In this document: one piece after another, positions 19,255 through 28,342 of the stretch
How the letters are laid out: the number at the start of each line of letters is the position of its first letter
How positions within the stretch are numbered: position 1 is the stretch's first letter
Assembly: GCA_001898225.1 (NCBI GenBank)
Contig: MKTJ01000015.1
Location: forward strand, 62,001-126,000
Direction: 5' to 3'
Source: Chloroflexi bacterium 54-19
GTDB lineage: Bacteria > Chloroflexota > Chloroflexia > Chloroheliales > Chloroheliaceae
Length of the DNA: 64,000 nucleotides
Translations under genes and position numbers: made by a program
The notes under the pieces: generated by a model
What the model saw: the letters and a program-made list of their open reading frames with translations, nothing else
Databases searched by the model: none
What the model was told of the DNA's origin: nothing

Positions 19255-20166
19255 ATGAGTGTTACGCAACTTTCCGGGTCGAACCGGGTCGAGAAAAACG
19301 GGACAGCGGTCTTCCTGAAAGTGAAAAAACATACCCCTGACGCGGTTTCCTATATCCTGTTGATTATTTACGCCATTGCAAGTGTCTATCCCTTTTTATG
19401 GATGGTTTCCTCGGCCTTTAAGTCCAACCAGGAAGTCCTGACCAGTAAATCGCTTATTCCGAACGAAATCCGCTTCGATATTATCGTCAATACCTGGAAC
19501 ACCTTAAATTTCTGGCAATACTTTATCAACAGCATGATTGTTACCGTGGCTGTGGTAGTGCTGGTAGTTCTGGTCTATTCCCTGGCGGGTTATGGTTTTG
19601 CCAAGGTACCGTTCTGGGGCCGGGACTTCCTGTTCGCCGGGTTCCTGGCCGTGATGCTGGTGCCGGGTGTTACCGTCCTTATTCCGCTGGTGCAGTTGTT
19701 AAAGGCGTTAGGGCTGCTCAGCGCCCACAAAGACCAGATAATAGCTTATACCGGGCTGATTCTGCCGATGGTAAACGGGGCGGGGCCTTTTGCCATCTTT
19801 TTGTTCCGCAACTATTTCTCCAAACTACCGGACGAATTGCGGGACGCCGCTAAAATCGACGGAGCCAGCGAATTTGGCATCTATATGCGGATTTTCCTGC
19901 CCCTGGCCGGTCCCGCCATCGCGACGGTCAGTATTTTGAACTTTGTTAGCGCCTGGAACGCCTTTATCTGGCCTTCCATTGTAATCAACAATTCGGATTG
20001 GTTCACCCTGCCCCTCAAGCTCAAGGATATTGACCTGCAACAGGTTATTCAATGGAACGTGCGGATGGCCGGGTCGCTTATCGCTACCATCCCCCTGATT
20101 ATTGTTTTCCTGATCTTGCAGCGCTACTACATCCGGGGCATCACCGCCGGCGCAACCAAAGGTTAA
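19255..20166 (+). CDS. Sugar ABC transporter permease, MalG/UgpE type
   Basis: A 303-aa inner-membrane protein with about six helices. The EAA loop appears as LRDAAKIDGASEFGIYMRIFLPLAGPA around residue 195, and the end YYIRGITAGATKG is typical for MalG-type permeases. A GGGAG ribosome site precedes the ATG by 7 nt. Together with the previous permease it should form the transmembrane channel. The SDR gene starts 43 nt downstream. Confidence 0.9.
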   Translation: MSVTQLSGSNRVEKNGTAVFLKVKKHTPDAVSYILLIIYAIASVYPFLWMVSSAFKSNQEVLTSKSLIPNEIRFDIIVNTWNTLNFWQYFINSMIVTVAVVVLVVLVYSLAGYGFAKVPFWGRDFLFAGFLAVMLVPGVTVLIPLVQLLKALGLLSAHKDQIIAYTGLILPMVNGAGPFAIFLFRNYFSKLPDELRDAAKIDGASEFGIYMRIFLPLAGPAIATVSILNFVSAWNAFIWPSIVINNSDWFTLPLKLKDIDLQQVIQWNVRMAGSLIATIPLIIVFLILQRYYIRGITAGATKG

Positions 20167-20208
20167 TAGTCTTATCTAAACGGAAAGGTTAAAGCGGGCC
20201 TGGCAATA

Positions 20209-21048
20209 ATGGAAGCATCATTTAAAGAGCAGTTTGACGAAGCAAAGAGGTTGTACCAGACAATTCAGCCCCGTTACGCCGAACTGGCCGGCCAGGTGGC
20301 GATTGTGACCGGTTCTGGCCGGGGGATAGGCCGGGGTATCGCCTTCCGGCTGGCTAAAGAGGGTATGAAGGTGGTCATTACCGGGTTGGACGCGGAGGAG
20401 GTCACTACCACCTCGGCTATTCTGACCGAGTTGGGCGCGACTACCCTGGCCCTACCGGGCGACTTGAGCCAGACCGGTGAAGTTGACCGCCTATTCGACC
20501 GGACGTTGGAAACCTTTGGGTCGCTAAACGCCCTGGTGAATAACGCGGCCCACCTGGGGCGGGTACCTTACTTTGAGGCCGGGGAAGAATTGCTCGACTT
20601 GCAGTTGGCGACCAATATAAAGAACCCCTATATGTGTTCCTACCGGGCCGCCAAAATCATGCACGAAGCGGGCCAGGGCGGGAATATCGTCCAGATTAGC
20701 TCGGTAGCGGGGGCGCGGGCCCAGTGGCCGGGTTTGCCCTACGACCTGACCAAAGCCGCCATTGACGCTATTACCCGCTCGATGGGGGTTGAGTTGGCCG
20801 AGCATGGTATCCGGGTGAACGCGGTCGCGCCGGGAGCCATCCGGGTCGAAAAGACGCCTGCCGAAGATGCGCCCGGCACCCAGGCCCGGATACACCGCAT
20901 CCCGATGAAAAGACTGGGCCAGCCGCTGGATATTGCGGCGGCGGTAGCCTTTCTTATTTCAAATGAAGCCGCGTATATTACCGGCCACGTGATGTACGTT
21001 GACGGGGGGATTGTGGCGCAGCTCAGCCCGCGCGGCCAGGATATTTAA
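20209..21048 (+). CDS. Short-chain dehydrogenase/reductase, probable sugar (mannose) dehydrogenase
   Basis: A classical SDR of 279 aa with NAD(P)-binding motif TGSGRGIG (residues ~34-41), NNA motif (residues 111-113), catalytic Asn136, Ser164/165, Tyr178 and Lys182 (YDLTK), and the C-terminal GHVMYVDGG. There is a ~27-residue N-terminal extension. In this operon, between permeases and mannonate dehydratase, the likely role is oxidation of free mannose to mannonolactone; this is inferred from context. No lactonase gene is seen nearby. Other sugar or sugar-acid reductases are equally compatible with the fold. Confidence 0.85.
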   Translation: MEASFKEQFDEAKRLYQTIQPRYAELAGQVAIVTGSGRGIGRGIAFRLAKEGMKVVITGLDAEEVTTTSAILTELGATTLALPGDLSQTGEVDRLFDRTLETFGSLNALVNNAAHLGRVPYFEAGEELLDLQLATNIKNPYMCSYRAAKIMHEAGQGGNIVQISSVAGARAQWPGLPYDLTKAAIDAITRSMGVELAEHGIRVNAVAPGAIRVEKTPAEDAPGTQARIHRIPMKRLGQPLDIAAAVAFLISNEAAYITGHVMYVDGGIVAQLSPRGQDI

Positions 21049-21132
21049 CCGGCCAATTCCTTAATCTAGCGATTGAGGGGAACGAGTTTTCACTGCTTGT
21101 AAGAAAATTTTCCAGATTGGAGATGATGAGCT

Positions 21133-21190
21133 AGGAGAGGAGCCCTTACCCGAACCCCGCTCGAAAGGGCGGGGCCAGGGGTTGGGGCCT
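21133..21190. repeat. GC-rich hairpin repeat-like element inside the operon
   Basis: A stretch with CCCCGC, a TCGAAAG loop and GGGCGGGG, flanked by ACCC and GGGTTGGGG, stands out from its AT-rich surroundings. It has the look of a small dispersed palindromic element. I see no second copy in the window, so its repeat status is unproven. Confidence 0.4.
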
Positions 21191-21284
21191 TCCTTATATG
21201 AATATGATGTGTTGAGATGTGCAATTAAGCTGTGCAAGGTCTTATTTAATGAATCATAACGTGAAGATACCAGGAGTTTAATCG

Positions 21285-22487
21285 ATGAAGATTACGGAAG
21301 TAAAGGTTATTGTAACCTGCCCCGGTCGGAACTATGTGCTTGTGAAGATAATGACCGACGAGCCGGGGATTTACGGGGTGGGGGATGGCACCCTGAGTGG
21401 TAGCGAACTGGCCGTAGCCGCCGACCTCGAACACCTCAGCCAGTTGATTATCGGCATGGACCCCTCCAACATTGAAGACATCTGGCAGAAGGTTTACCAC
21501 TGCACCTACTGGCGGGGTGGCCCGGTCTTCATGTCAGCGCTCAGCGCGATTGACCTGGCGCTCTGGGATATTAAGGGGAAAGTTGCCGGTCTGCCGGTCT
21601 ACCAACTGCTCGGTGGACAGTCGCGGGACGACGTTTGGGTCTACACTCACGCTCACGGGCGCGACCCCCAGGAAGTGGAGGAACACGTCCGTTCCTTCCA
21701 CGAAAAAGGATTTAAATTTGTGCGGGCCCAACTGACCGGCGGTTATGGCGGCTACGGCGGACCCGGCATGTTAAAACGGGTCCCTTCGGGCCGGGAGGGT
21801 ATCCCCGATACCGACTATTTCTCGCCGGAAAAGTACCTTATCGAGACCCCCAAGATGTTCGAGCATTTGCGCAATGCCCTGGGGATGGAAGTTAACTTGC
21901 TCCACGACGTACACGAACAACTCACTCCCAACGAGGCTTCTCGGCTGGCGAAATCACTCGAACCTTATCGCCTGTTCTATATGGAAGACCCACTCCGGCC
22001 CGAAAATAAAGAGAGCTTTGAGATGGTGCGCCGTTCCTCGACCACCTCGATTGCGATGGGCGAACTCTTTACCTCGCGCTGGGACTGCTTGCCTTTGTTT
22101 ATGAAGCAACTTATCGACTTCATCCGTTTCGCGCCTATTCACATCGGCGGCATCACCGAGGCTAAAAAGATTATGGCGATGGCGGAACCCTTCCAGATTC
22201 GCAGCGCTTTCCACGGAGCGGCGGATATTGGGCCCATCGGTCAGGCGGCGGCAATCCATATCGACTATGCTATTCCGAACTTTGGTGTCCAGGAATGGAT
22301 TACTTTCCACCCCTCCACCTACGAGGTAATGCCGGGTGCGTGCCAGTTGGAAGATGGTATGGTAAAGTTACCTCAGAAGCCAGGGTTAGGGCTCGATATT
22401 GACGAAGAACTGGCCGCCAAGTATCCTTACCAGCGCGCTTATATGCCAATCGTCCGGCGGGTTGACGGGACCTATCACGTCTATTAG
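21285..22487 (+). CDS. manD: D-mannonate dehydratase (enolase superfamily, ManD/RspA type)
   Basis: Converts D-mannonate to 2-keto-3-deoxy-D-gluconate. It is 400 aa, the normal family length. The Mg2+ ligands are seen as Asp208 (HDVHEQ), Glu234 (YMEDP) and Glu260 (MGELF). Catalytic residues Tyr157 (GGYGGYGG loop) and His210 fit the family numbering with an offset of two, and the C-terminus RRVDGTYHVY is family-typical. The residue after HG in SAFHGAAD is Ala312; as I recall, Ala here marks efficient mannonate dehydratases and Pro marks weak ones. It sits between the SDR and PhyH genes of the mannoside operon, with a 236-nt gap upstream that may contain a second promoter. Confidence 0.9.
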   Translation: MKITEVKVIVTCPGRNYVLVKIMTDEPGIYGVGDGTLSGSELAVAADLEHLSQLIIGMDPSNIEDIWQKVYHCTYWRGGPVFMSALSAIDLALWDIKGKVAGLPVYQLLGGQSRDDVWVYTHAHGRDPQEVEEHVRSFHEKGFKFVRAQLTGGYGGYGGPGMLKRVPSGREGIPDTDYFSPEKYLIETPKMFEHLRNALGMEVNLLHDVHEQLTPNEASRLAKSLEPYRLFYMEDPLRPENKESFEMVRRSSTTSIAMGELFTSRWDCLPLFMKQLIDFIRFAPIHIGGITEAKKIMAMAEPFQIRSAFHGAADIGPIGQAAAIHIDYAIPNFGVQEWITFHPSTYEVMPGACQLEDGMVKLPQKPGLGLDIDEELAAKYPYQRAYMPIVRRVDGTYHVY

Positions 22488-22604
22488 GCCAACCTCACCG
22501 GGCTAATTCCTTTGAATCAGGGGCAGCCGTTAATTCCGGGTTGGATTGACGGCTGCCCGTTCCAAAAGCTGGTGGCCCAAAAGTATTTTTCAAAGGGGAG
22601 TTTT

Positions 22605-23426
22605 ATGATTGACCAACCGACAGCATCGGATTTCGCCGCCGCAAAACAGCATTTCGACCGGGAAGGTTACGCCATTTTCCGCCACGTGATTGACGCCGAC
22701 CTCTTACAGGAAGTCAACGCCCACCTGGATTGGCTGCACGCCAGGTATCCGCATCTCCGTCCCGAAAATTATAATCACGAACTGGTCAGGACCGACCCGT
22801 TCTGGGTGCATCTTATCAGCAATGAGCGGTTGCTGGATGTAGCCCAGCAGTTTATCGGGCCGGACATCGGCCTGTTCGCCTCGCACTATATCAGCAAACC
22901 GCCTTTCGATGGTCAGGCCGTGTTGTGGCACCAGGACGGCAGTTACTGGCCGCTCGACCCTATGGAAGTGGTGACGCTCTGGCTGTCCGTGGACCGCTCC
23001 GACCCTGAGAACGGCTGCATGCGGGTAATTCCCCGTACCCAAACTCTGGATTTGCAGGAACTCGAAGCCCGCACCGATGTCCCCAACGTGCTGGAGTCGG
23101 CTATCAAAGAGGGCGTGGTGGACGAGTCGCAAGCAGTTGACATAATCCTGAATCCCGGTGATGTATCGGTCCATCATCCGAATATTATTCACGGCTCCAA
23201 CGCAAACACTTCGCCACGCCGCCGGGCCGGGTTGACTATCCGCTATATCCCGACTACCACCCGGATTGTCACCAAGAAGTTGTGGCCCTCCGCCTTTCAT
23301 TTGCGGGGCCAGTCCCATCCCGAAGTTAACCAGTATAACCCGGTGCCGGAATATGTCGAAGGGGAGCATATGCCTTTCCGGGGAGCGGTTAAAAAGTCGG
23401 CAGCACCAACCGGGTCCGGGAATTAA
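22605..23426 (+). CDS. Phytanoyl-CoA dioxygenase (PhyH) family Fe(II)/2-oxoglutarate oxygenase
   Basis: A 273-aa double-stranded beta-helix oxygenase. The Fe(II) triad is visible as His109 and Asp111 (LWHQDGSYW) and His196 (PNIIHGSNAN). An Arg at ~207 is placed to bind 2-oxoglutarate. ATG 22605 is preferred because AAGGGGAG lies 4-5 nt upstream; an earlier ATG at 22512 has none. It lies between manD and the alpha-mannosidase gene. The substrate is unknown; many PhyH proteins act on small molecules other than phytanoyl-CoA. A related PhyH gene lies beside the second sugar operon at 35097. Confidence 0.85.
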   Translation: MIDQPTASDFAAAKQHFDREGYAIFRHVIDADLLQEVNAHLDWLHARYPHLRPENYNHELVRTDPFWVHLISNERLLDVAQQFIGPDIGLFASHYISKPPFDGQAVLWHQDGSYWPLDPMEVVTLWLSVDRSDPENGCMRVIPRTQTLDLQELEARTDVPNVLESAIKEGVVDESQAVDIILNPGDVSVHHPNIIHGSNANTSPRRRAGLTIRYIPTTTRIVTKKLWPSAFHLRGQSHPEVNQYNPVPEYVEGEHMPFRGAVKKSAAPTGSGN

Positions 23427-23462
23427 AGGGTTTTTAAAATTAGGGATAGGAGACTCCAGCCA

Positions 23463-25982
23463 ATGACAATGACTACCAGGGAAAAATTACACCTGATTTG
23501 TAACGCCCATATCGACCCGGTTTGGCTTTGGGAGTGGCAGGAAGGCGCTGCCGAAGCGATTTCGACTTTCCGGGTAGCCGCCGAATTGTGCGAGCAAAAT
23601 GAGAGTTTTGTTTTTAACCACAACGAAGTAATCCTCTACCAGTGGGTCGAGGAATTCGAACCGGCCCTGTTCAAACGGATTCAAAAGCTGGTCAAAGAAG
23701 GCAAATGGCATATTATGGGCGGCTGGTATCTCCAACCCGATTGCAATATGCCGAGCGGTGAGTCTTTCGTGCGCCAGATACTGCTGGGGCGGCGCTATTT
23801 TGCCGAAAAGTTTGGGGTCACACCCCGGACCGCCATGAACTTCGACCCCTTCGGGCACAGCCGGGGTCTCGTCCAGATTATGGCAAAAGCCGGGTTCGAC
23901 TCCTATCTGTTTTGCCGTCCCGATCAGGTCGATTGCCCCTTACCGGCGGAAGATTTTACATGGGTTGGCTTCGACGGTTCGACTGTGACCGGCCATCGCA
24001 GCCTGGAATGGTACAACTCCTCGTTGGGAAAAGCCGCCAGGAAAGTGACCGACTGGCTGGAGAAAAACCCGCCTAAAGATGGTGGGGTCGGTCTCATGCT
24101 CTGGGGTGTCGGCAATCACGGCGGCGGGCCATCCCGCATAGACGTGCAGAACCTGAACGAGTTGATTGATGACTATCACAAAGAAGGTCAAATCGACATT
24201 GCCCATTCCTTCCCGGAAGCCTTTTTTGACGAAATGCGCCAGCGCGCAGGCGTTCTACCCCGGTTCGAGGCGGCCCTGAATCCCTGGGCGCCCGGTTGTT
24301 ATACCTCCCAGGTGCGGATTAAACAGCGCCACCGCCTGCTCGAAAACGAATTGTATATGACCGAAAAGATGAGCAGCCAGGCTGCTATTTTGGGGTTATT
24401 GCCCTACCCGGCGCCGGATTTCCAGGGTGTCATGCAAGACCTGGCCTTTGCCGAGTTCCACGACATTCTGCCCGGTTCGTCTATCCAACCGGTTGAGGAA
24501 CAGGCCCTGCGGTTGATGGACCACGGGCTCGAAATCCTTTCGCGCCTGAAGGCCCGGACTTTCTTTGCCCTGGCCGGGGGCCAACCCAAAGCCGCCGAAG
24601 ATACCATCCCGGTGCTGGTATACAACCCGCACCCCTACCCGGTCGAGCAGGTCTTTGAATGCGAGTTCCAGCGGTCGGACCCGAACTGGGCGGATGAATT
24701 CTCCTACCCGCATCTTTACCAGGACGGGGTGGAAATCCCCTGCCAGTCCGAGCATGAATTGAGTAATCTCAGCCTCGATTGGCGCAAACGGGCCGTCTTT
24801 AAGGCTAAACTCTTGCCCTCGCAGATGAACCGCTTTGACTGCCGCCTGGAAGTCATTCCGGGTCGCCTTCCGCACAGCCTGCCCGAAGAAAACGGTAATA
24901 TCGTTTTTAAGACCGCCGAGCTCGATGTTTTGATAAATAAAAGCACCGGACTGATAGACCGTTTCGTGGTTAACGGGGTTAACTACCTGGAAAGCGGAGC
25001 TTTCCTGCCCATCGTCATGGACGACAACGAAGACCCCTGGGGCTCGAACGCGAAAAGTTTCCGGGAGAAAGTGGGCCAGTTCAGCCTGATGGATGGCGAA
25101 ACGGCTCGCCGGTTTTCCGGTATCCAGGCGGAACTTGACCCGGTGCGTGTTATCGAGGATGGTCCGGTCCGTAGCGTGGTCGAAGCGGTCTTCGCTTATG
25201 GCGACTCCAAGATTTGCCAGCGTTACAAGCTGCCCAAAAAGGGGACCGAGTTCGAGGTTGAAGTAATCGTCTTCTGGAACGAAAAAAGCCGCATGTTAAA
25301 GCTCTCGGTCCCGACGACCTTACGAGAGGCGGACACCCGCTACCTGGGGCAGGTCGCTTTCGGGGTAGAGGCGCTGGCGAAGGATGGCCGGGAAGTGGTC
25401 GCCCAGAAGTGGAGCGGCCTGTTCGATGCCGCGCCCGATGGGCCCTCCCTCAGTTGCATTAACGAGGGTCTGTACGGCTCGGACTCCAGTGACGGTGAGA
25501 TAAGATTTTCGTTGCTGCGCTCGGCGGCTTACTCCTCGCTCCCGATTTACGACCGCCCTCTGATGGCGCAGGACCGCTATACGGGCCGGATTGACCAGGG
25601 CGAACGGCACTTCCGCTTCTGGTTTAACACCGGACCGGTGGCGGAAAGGCTATCCAAACTGGACCGGGAGGCCCTCGGCCATAACGAAAAGCCGTTCGCG
25701 CTCTCTTTCTTCCCGGCAGGGACCGGCGAAAAGTCGCTCCCGGTCCTGGCCCTGGATGATGAAGTTGTCCAGTTGTCGGCCTTCAAGCAAGCCCTGGATG
25801 GCGAGACAGATTATATCGTGCGGTTATTCGAGCCAACCGGCCAGGCCCGCTCTACCACCATCAGGAGCGAGTTCTGGGGCTTAAGCCAGGCGGTCGAGCT
25901 ACAACCCTTTGAGATTAAAACCTTCAAGGTTAATAGCCAGGGGGTTGAGGAAGTCAGTCTTCTGGAAAAATCCGATTTATAA
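23463..25982 (+). CDS. Alpha-mannosidase, glycoside hydrolase family 38
   Basis: An 839-aa GH38 enzyme, likely cytoplasmic because no signal peptide is present. Zinc ligands are His16 and Asp18 (NAHIDPVWLW), the nucleophile Asp128 (MNFDPFGHSRG) and a histidine in GVGNHGGGP (His219). The catalytic domain is followed by three-helix and C-terminal beta domains to the end. It releases mannose from imported alpha-mannosides with retention of configuration. ATG 23463 lies 37 nt after the PhyH stop, behind a GATAGGAG site. It is the last gene of the operon, and a strong terminator follows at 25994. This gene gives the operon its mannoside assignment. Confidence 0.92.
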   Translation: MTMTTREKLHLICNAHIDPVWLWEWQEGAAEAISTFRVAAELCEQNESFVFNHNEVILYQWVEEFEPALFKRIQKLVKEGKWHIMGGWYLQPDCNMPSGESFVRQILLGRRYFAEKFGVTPRTAMNFDPFGHSRGLVQIMAKAGFDSYLFCRPDQVDCPLPAEDFTWVGFDGSTVTGHRSLEWYNSSLGKAARKVTDWLEKNPPKDGGVGLMLWGVGNHGGGPSRIDVQNLNELIDDYHKEGQIDIAHSFPEAFFDEMRQRAGVLPRFEAALNPWAPGCYTSQVRIKQRHRLLENELYMTEKMSSQAAILGLLPYPAPDFQGVMQDLAFAEFHDILPGSSIQPVEEQALRLMDHGLEILSRLKARTFFALAGGQPKAAEDTIPVLVYNPHPYPVEQVFECEFQRSDPNWADEFSYPHLYQDGVEIPCQSEHELSNLSLDWRKRAVFKAKLLPSQMNRFDCRLEVIPGRLPHSLPEENGNIVFKTAELDVLINKSTGLIDRFVVNGVNYLESGAFLPIVMDDNEDPWGSNAKSFREKVGQFSLMDGETARRFSGIQAELDPVRVIEDGPVRSVVEAVFAYGDSKICQRYKLPKKGTEFEVEVIVFWNEKSRMLKLSVPTTLREADTRYLGQVAFGVEALAKDGREVVAQKWSGLFDAAPDGPSLSCINEGLYGSDSSDGEIRFSLLRSAAYSSLPIYDRPLMAQDRYTGRIDQGERHFRFWFNTGPVAERLSKLDREALGHNEKPFALSFFPAGTGEKSLPVLALDDEVVQLSAFKQALDGETDYIVRLFEPTGQARSTTIRSEFWGLSQAVELQPFEIKTFKVNSQGVEEVSLLEKSDL

Positions 25983-25993
25983 CGGCTAACACA

Positions 25994-26038
25994 AAATGAG
26001 CCCTCCTGATTTTGAAACCGGGAGGGCTCATTTATTTT
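25994..26038. terminator. Strong bidirectional terminator
   Basis: AAATGAGCCCTCC and GGAGGGCTCATTT are perfect 13-bp arms around a 14-nt loop, with TTTATTTTT after the stem on the plus strand and an A-rich stretch before it. It lies between the convergent alpha-mannosidase and ABC-2 permease genes and can serve both. Confidence 0.9.
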
Positions 26039-26052
26039 TGGATTATCTTCCG

Positions 26053-26853
26053 TCATGCGGCATTACGTTTATAAGCCCTTATCGCGAAAATATAGGCTAC
26101 AATCGTGATACCGAGGCACCAGGCCAACGCGACCCAGATATTATTGCCCACCGGCTGGTCTGCCAGTAAAGCGCGAATGGCTTCTACTATCGAGGTTACC
26201 GGCTGGTTTTCCGCAAAAGCACGCACGACCGCTGGCATCGAGTCGGTGGGCACAAACGCCGAGCTGATAAACGGCAGGAAGACCAGGGGGTAGGAAAAGG
26301 CGCCTGCACCGTCCGCCGATTTTGCACCCAGCCCGGCAATGGCCGCCACCCAGGTCAGGGCCAGGGTAAATAGCGCAAGTATCCCGGCTACGGCCAACCA
26401 CGAGAGTATCCCTGCCGGTGAGCGAAAGCCCATAATCAAGGCTACGAGAATTATGATGACCACCGATATCGCGTTGGATACCAGCGAGGTCAGCACGTGG
26501 CCCCACAGCACGGTGGAGCGGGCAATCGGCATCGAGTTGAACCGCTCGAAGATACCGCGCTGCTTATCGGTAAAAAGACGGAGAGCCGTATAGGAAATGC
26601 CGGTGGCAATTGCTATTAAAAGGATGCCGGGCAGCAGGTAATTCACATAGTTTTCCGTACCGGTTTTAATCGCACCGCCAAACACATAGACAAACAGCAG
26701 CATCATGGCGATAGGCATAATCGTGACCGTGATGATGGTGTCCAGGCTGCGGGTGATATGGCGCATGGAACGCCCTAACATGACGGCTATATCGCTAAAA
26801 TAGTGTTTTTTGACGGTTTCTGTCCGCATTTCCGTTTGTAGTTCCATTGTCAT
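26053..26853 (-). CDS. ABC-2 type transporter permease (DrrB-like)
   Basis: A 266-aa membrane protein with about six helices (TIMPIAMMLLFVYVFGG, AVAGILALFTLALTWVAAIAG, LAWCLGITIVAYIFAI). It resembles the permease subunit of daunorubicin-resistance-type exporters. Its ATG follows directly on the stop codon of the ATPase gene (TAA then ATG), so the two are translationally coupled. Substrate unknown; drug or lipid-like molecules are typical of the family. Confidence 0.88.
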   Translation of the reverse strand: MTMELQTEMRTETVKKHYFSDIAVMLGRSMRHITRSLDTIITVTIMPIAMMLLFVYVFGGAIKTGTENYVNYLLPGILLIAIATGISYTALRLFTDKQRGIFERFNSMPIARSTVLWGHVLTSLVSNAISVVIIILVALIMGFRSPAGILSWLAVAGILALFTLALTWVAAIAGLGAKSADGAGAFSYPLVFLPFISSAFVPTDSMPAVVRAFAENQPVTSIVEAIRALLADQPVGNNIWVALAWCLGITIVAYIFAIRAYKRNAA

Positions 26854-27618
26854 TTAATTTACCTTTTCCTCTTTTTTACCGATTATCGCCAGGAATATAT
26901 CTTCCAGGCTCGGTTGTTTTTCAACATACTCCACTTTGGCCGGTGGAAACAGGCTTTTTAGCTCCGCGAGGGTGCCGTTGACAATAATCTTCCCCTGGTG
27001 CAGGATGGCAATCCGGTCAGCCAGTTGTTCGGCCTCATCCAGGTACTGGGTGGTCAGGAATACCGTCGTGCCGCTTTTTGAAAGCTCTTTGACCATCTTC
27101 CAGACCTCAAGGCGGCCCTCCGGGTCAAGGCCGGTGGTCGGTTCATCAAGGAAAATGAGGCGCGGTCTTCCCACCAGGCTCATGGCGATGTCGAGGCGGC
27201 GGCGCATACCGCCTGAATAAGTAGCGGCGCGGCGGTCAGCCGCTTCGCTCAGGCCAAAGCGTTTCAGCAGTTCGTCCGCGACCTGGCCTGGCTGATTAAG
27301 GTGCCGGAGTTTAGCAATCATGACCAGGTTTTCCCGCCCGGTCAGAACCTCGTCCACGGCGGCAAACTGCCCGGTCAGGCTCATCGACTGCCGCACATTG
27401 TCGGCCTTTGCTAAGACATCGTAGCCGTTTACGGTAACAGTCCCGTTATCCGGTTTCAGCAGCGTGGCAAGTATTTTGACAGTCGTGGTTTTACCCGCGC
27501 CGTTGGAGCCGAGCAGGGCGAAAATCTCACCTCGCTTCACTTCAAAATCGACGCCCTTCAGGACTTCTATATCTTTGAAAGACTTTTGCAGCCCTTTCAC
27601 TTCAATTGTTTTTTCCAT
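26854..27618 (-). CDS. ABC transporter ATP-binding protein (DrrA-like)
   Basis: A 254-aa ATPase with Walker A GSNGAGKTT (residues ~38-46), signature YSGGMRRRLD, Walker B RLIFLDEPTTGLD and the H-loop region TQYLDEAEQLADR. The C-terminal stretch PSLEDIFLAIIG is typical of the DrrA subfamily, where it couples to the permease. It energises the adjacent ABC-2 permease. It is the fourth gene of the padR operon. Confidence 0.92.
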   Translation of the reverse strand: MEKTIEVKGLQKSFKDIEVLKGVDFEVKRGEIFALLGSNGAGKTTTVKILATLLKPDNGTVTVNGYDVLAKADNVRQSMSLTGQFAAVDEVLTGRENLVMIAKLRHLNQPGQVADELLKRFGLSEAADRRAATYSGGMRRRLDIAMSLVGRPRLIFLDEPTTGLDPEGRLEVWKMVKELSKSGTTVFLTTQYLDEAEQLADRIAILHQGKIIVNGTLAELKSLFPPAKVEYVEKQPSLEDIFLAIIGKKEEKVN

Positions 27619-27633
27619 CCCGCTAGCCCCCTT

Positions 27634-27984
27634 TTACTTTGTTTTATCAGTAGTCTTTTTAACAGCTTTGTAAACTTCCTGGTTGACAGATTCCTGGTAG
27701 ATTTCAGCGTAAGTCTTCGAATCTTTGATCAGGTCGTCGCAGAAAGCCGCCACGTCACTGCCGGTCACTTCGAGTACGCCTTTCCCCTGGCTTGCGCCCT
27801 CTTCAAAAAGGTCGACAATCCCGGAAAGCACACTTGTTCCGCCGGTTAGCTCAACCGGGCCAACCTTGAAGAGATATTTTTGAATCTCTTTATAGACAAT
27901 CTGGTAATCCTGCGGAAGCGCTTTGACCCGCGCCATGTGCGCTCGCCACTCTTTTTTGCCCTCGATAATATCCTGAATTCTCAA
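27634..27984 (-). CDS. DUF1048 domain protein (copy 2)
   Basis: A 116-aa, mostly alpha-helical protein resembling DUF1048, a family commonly found next to PadR regulators and ABC exporters. It starts with TTG at 27984, supported by GGAGG 6 nt upstream. The C-terminus is Lys-rich. It is a diverged paralogue of the upstream neighbour; shared features are a central DLFEEGASQGKGVLEV-like segment and a DVAAFC/DIKGFC motif. The biochemical role is unknown. Spacing of 10 nt to the neighbour indicates one operon. Confidence 0.8.
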   Translation of the reverse strand: MRIQDIIEGKKEWRAHMARVKALPQDYQIVYKEIQKYLFKVGPVELTGGTSVLSGIVDLFEEGASQGKGVLEVTGSDVAAFCDDLIKDSKTYAEIYQESVNQEVYKAVKKTTDKTK

Positions 27985-27994
27985 TTTATCCTCC

Positions 27995-28342
27995 CTATTT
28001 GCCTAATTTTTTAGCGACATTTTTGTTGAGTTGCTCGCGCCACTTGTCGCGAAACGACTTGGCCTTTTCTTCCCCGGCCAGCGCGGCACAGAAGCCCTTT
28101 ATATCATCGCCTAACACTTCCTGGATACTCTGACCCTCCGCCGCCGACTCTTCGAGCAGGCCAAGGACCCCGTCAAGAATTGGCATAATGTTGCGCCCGG
28201 TAAAATCTCCGTGCGGCATAAGATTGGCAATGATTTCTTCCCAGGCCGCTTGATAATCAGCCGGCAGCTTTTTGACGCGCAATTCAAAAGCTTTGAATTC
28301 CCTGGTCATGTCGTTACCGGTGATTTTGTCCCAAAAATTCAT
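27995..28342 (-). CDS. DUF1048 domain protein (copy 1)
   Basis: A 115-aa DUF1048 protein (LPADYQAAWEEI, LLEESAAEGQSIQEVLGDDIKGFC). It overlaps the end of padR by 29 nt, and its AAGGAG ribosome site lies inside padR, so translation is probably coupled. It may modulate the PadR regulator or the exporter; that is a guess from gene neighbourhood. Two tandem copies suggest a heterodimer or a recent duplication followed by divergence. Confidence 0.82.
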   Translation of the reverse strand: MNFWDKITGNDMTREFKAFELRVKKLPADYQAAWEEIIANLMPHGDFTGRNIMPILDGVLGLLEESAAEGQSIQEVLGDDIKGFCAALAGEEKAKSFRDKWREQLNKNVAKKLGK

